DNA from: Cyclobacteriaceae bacterium
GTDB taxonomy: Bacteria > Bacteroidota > Bacteroidia > Cytophagales > Cyclobacteriaceae
Direction: 5' to 3'
DNA: 7,976 nt
Assembly: GCA_028289505.1 (NCBI GenBank)
Contig: JANQPK010000117.1
Coordinates: 1 to 7,976 of the forward strand
A model generated the notes under the pieces. That model saw only the letters and a program-made list of their open reading frames with translations. It was not told the origin of the DNA and did no database searches. Shown here one piece after another: positions 6,978 through 7,976 of the stretch. Each line of letters opens with the position of its first letter. The stretch's first letter is position 1. Both the position numbers and the translations under genes were made by a program.

Positions 6978-7529
6978 ATTAGGAGACCAAGACGAGGAGG
7001 TTATCGAGGTCGAGTCGAGGAACCTTACAAAATTAACCAGAAGATAACTGCACCTTTTGTAAGGGTAGTAGGTGACAATGTAAAAGTGGATATCTATGAT
7101 ATTCAAACTGCATTGCGAATGGCCAAGGAACAAAATTTGGATTTGGTGGAAATTTCACCAAAAGCTGATCCCCCGGTTTGCAAGATCATTGATTACTCAA
7201 AATTCAAATATGATCAGAAGAAAAAGCAAAAGGAGATCAAGTCAAAGGCCCAAAAAACCGTAGTTAAAGAAATTCGTTTTGGCCCTAACACGGATGAACA
7301 CGATTTCAACTTCAAGTTGAAACATGCCATTAATTTCCTAAATGATGGAGCCAAGGTTAAAGCATATGTTCATTTTGTAGGAAGAACCATTGTTTTTAAA
7401 GAAAGAGGGGAGATCCTATTGCTGCGTCTGGCGCAGGAATTGGAAGAGTATGCCAAAGTAGATCAATTACCTAAGTTGGAGGGTAAACGGATGTTTTTGA
7501 TGTTATCTCCAAAAAAGGTTAAAAAGTAA
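6978..7529 (+). CDS. infC: Translation initiation factor IF-3, ATT start codon
   Basis: IF3 binds the 30S subunit, prevents premature 50S joining and proofreads the start codon and initiator tRNA. The 183-residue product has the usual length (E. coli IF3 is 180). The N-terminal domain begins with an Arg/Gly-rich tip (RRPRRGGYRGR) and the conserved PYKINQKI...VRVVGDN; ALRMAKEQNLDLVEISPKADPPVCKI follows at about 45-70. A Lys-rich linker (about 77-94) leads to the C-terminal domain with the signature VKAYVHFVGRTIVFKERG (127-144). The first ordinary start codon in frame is GTG at 7086, which would delete 36 conserved residues, so the real start must be upstream. The only credible candidate is ATT at 6978 behind a near-perfect SD. 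E. coli infC also starts with AUU, which lets IF3 repress its own translation; the same control is inferred here. Eleven bases separate it from rpmI. Confidence 0.95.
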   Translation: MRRPRRGGYRGRVEEPYKINQKITAPFVRVVGDNVKVDIYDIQTALRMAKEQNLDLVEISPKADPPVCKIIDYSKFKYDQKKKQKEIKSKAQKTVVKEIRFGPNTDEHDFNFKLKHAINFLNDGAKVKAYVHFVGRTIVFKERGEILLLRLAQELEEYAKVDQLPKLEGKRMFLMLSPKKVKK

Positions 7530-7540
7530 AAGTATAGAAG

Positions 7541-7735
7541 ATGCCTAAAGTAAAAACCAAGTCCGGAGCAAAGAAAAGGTTTCAGGTAACCGGTACCGGT
7601 AAAATTAAAAGGAAGCACGCCTATAAAAGTCACATACTGACTAAGAAAGAAACCAAACAGAAGCGAAATCTAACCAAATTCACCTTGGTAGATAAATCAG
7701 ATGAGCCTCGTATAAAAAAGATGCTGAACATATAG
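7541..7735 (+). CDS. rpmI: 50S ribosomal protein L35 (bL35)
   Basis: This 64-residue, highly basic protein of the large subunit binds 23S rRNA. The L35 signature is clear: MPKVKTKSGAKKRFQVTGTGKIKRKHAYKSHIL, followed by KKETKQKRNL and the C-terminal DEPRIKKMLNI. Length and start match the family. It lies 11 bases after infC with only a weak AGAAG before its ATG, so translation is probably linked to infC or relies on the A-rich leader. The position between infC and rplT is the conserved order. Confidence 0.97.
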   Translation: MPKVKTKSGAKKRFQVTGTGKIKRKHAYKSHILTKKETKQKRNLTKFTLVDKSDEPRIKKMLNI

Positions 7736-7756
7736 TTCACTATTAAAGGTTGTTTC

Positions 7757-7799
7757 ACCGGACTGTACGGTATTGAAGTGCCTGTGGCCACCTGCAGTC
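7757..7799 (+). promoter_or_regulatory. Candidate RNA pseudoknot in the rpmI-rplT spacer (possible L20 operator)
   Basis: ACCG (7757-7760) can pair with CGGT (7768-7771), closing a seven-base loop GACTGTA (7761-7767). The whole loop is complementary to TGCAGTC (7793-7799): six Watson-Crick pairs and one G-U. In between, GTGCC (7778-7782) and GGCCAC (7786-7791) can form a small hairpin with one bulged C. Together this is an H-type pseudoknot ending 16 bases before the rplT ATG, inside the expected ribosome footprint. The same loop/tail pairing could instead form a plain long hairpin. No SD is present; an A-rich run (7800-7815) precedes the start. L20 is known to repress rpmI-rplT through a pseudoknot-containing mRNA site in E. 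coli; an equivalent role here is inference. Confidence 0.45.
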
Positions 7800-7815
7800 A
7801 AAAAACTACAATAAA

Positions 7816-7976
7816 ATGCCTAGATCAGTAAATACAGTGGCTTCAAAAGCCAGAAGAAAGAAGATCCTGAAAGCGGCCAAAGGTTACTGGGGTCGCAGGA
7901 AAAACGTTTACACCGTAGCCAAAAATGCAGTAGAGAAAGGAAGGCAATATGCTTACCGCGACCGCCGGACCAAGAA
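7816..7976 (+). CDS. rplT: 50S ribosomal protein L20 (bL20), N-terminal part, cut by window edge
   Basis: Fifty-three complete codons are present before the window ends; the full protein is usually about 115-120 residues. MPRSVNTVASKARRKKILKAAKGYWGRRKNVYTVAKNAVEKGRQYAYRDRR is the characteristic L20 N-terminus: a basic extension that threads into 23S rRNA, followed by the start of the globular part. L20 is an early-assembly protein of the 50S subunit and, in several bacteria, a translational repressor of its own operon. The ATG at 7816 follows an 80-base spacer after rpmI with no SD but an A-rich leader. This spacer is longer than the other intergenic gap in the operon and contains a potential structured element. 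Confidence 0.96.
   Translation, partial: MPRSVNTVASKARRKKILKAAKGYWGRRKNVYTVAKNAVEKGRQYAYRDRRTK

Noticed and set aside
7086..7529. infC beginning at GTG 7086 (147 residues)
   Set aside because: It removes conserved IF3 N-terminal sequence that is openly encoded in frame upstream, and there is no SD before 7086; the ATT at 6978 fits far better.
7778..7806. Intrinsic terminator before rplT
   Set aside because: The GC-rich hairpin is followed by an A-run on the coding strand, not a T-run, and termination between rpmI and rplT would make little sense.

Overview
The window is a gene-dense, single-strand stretch of a bacterial chromosome, almost certainly from the phylum Bacteroidota, probably a Cytophagales-like lineage. 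The evidence is protein-level: the ParE/ParC pair, IF3, L35 and L20 all read like the Bacteroidota versions (for example YHPHGDASIGDAMV in ParC and the VHFVGRTIVFKERG segment in IF3). Most starts have A-rich leaders rather than Shine-Dalgarno (SD) sequences, and the one clear promoter candidate fits the Bacteroidota consensus (TTTG, then TAnnTTTG). Genus and species cannot be read from it.

Layout, all on the + strand: the 3' end of parE (1-473, cut by the window edge); parC (470-3175); a TrmH/SpoU-type tRNA 2'-O-methyltransferase (3165-3851); a TPR-repeat lipoprotein of unknown function (3838-4950); thrS (4947-6899); a 78-base gap holding a probable promoter; infC starting at a non-canonical ATT (6978-7529); rpmI (7541-7735); an 80-base gap that can fold into an RNA pseudoknot; and the 5' part of rplT (7816 to the window end). 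The first five genes overlap one another (4, 11, 14 and 4 bases) and form one tightly coupled transcription unit. infC-rpmI-rplT probably has its own promoter as well as read-through from thrS.

Functionally the window joins chromosome decatenation (topoisomerase IV) to translation (tRNA Gm18 modification, threonyl-tRNA synthesis, initiation factor 3, ribosomal proteins L35 and L20). thrS-infC-rpmI-rplT is a widely conserved order. All genes look intact. I see no mobile element, CRISPR array, tRNA or rRNA.

There is no exotic new protein system here. The most interesting signals are in regulatory RNA. First, infC combines an ATT start with the only near-perfect SD sequence at a true start in the window, in a phylum that mostly ignores SD sequences; this suggests IF3 autoregulation. 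Second, the rpmI-rplT spacer can form a compact pseudoknot ending 16 bases before the rplT ATG, a candidate L20-responsive translational operator. A QLGLF peptide near the ParC C-terminus resembles a sliding-clamp-binding motif and is a third lead.
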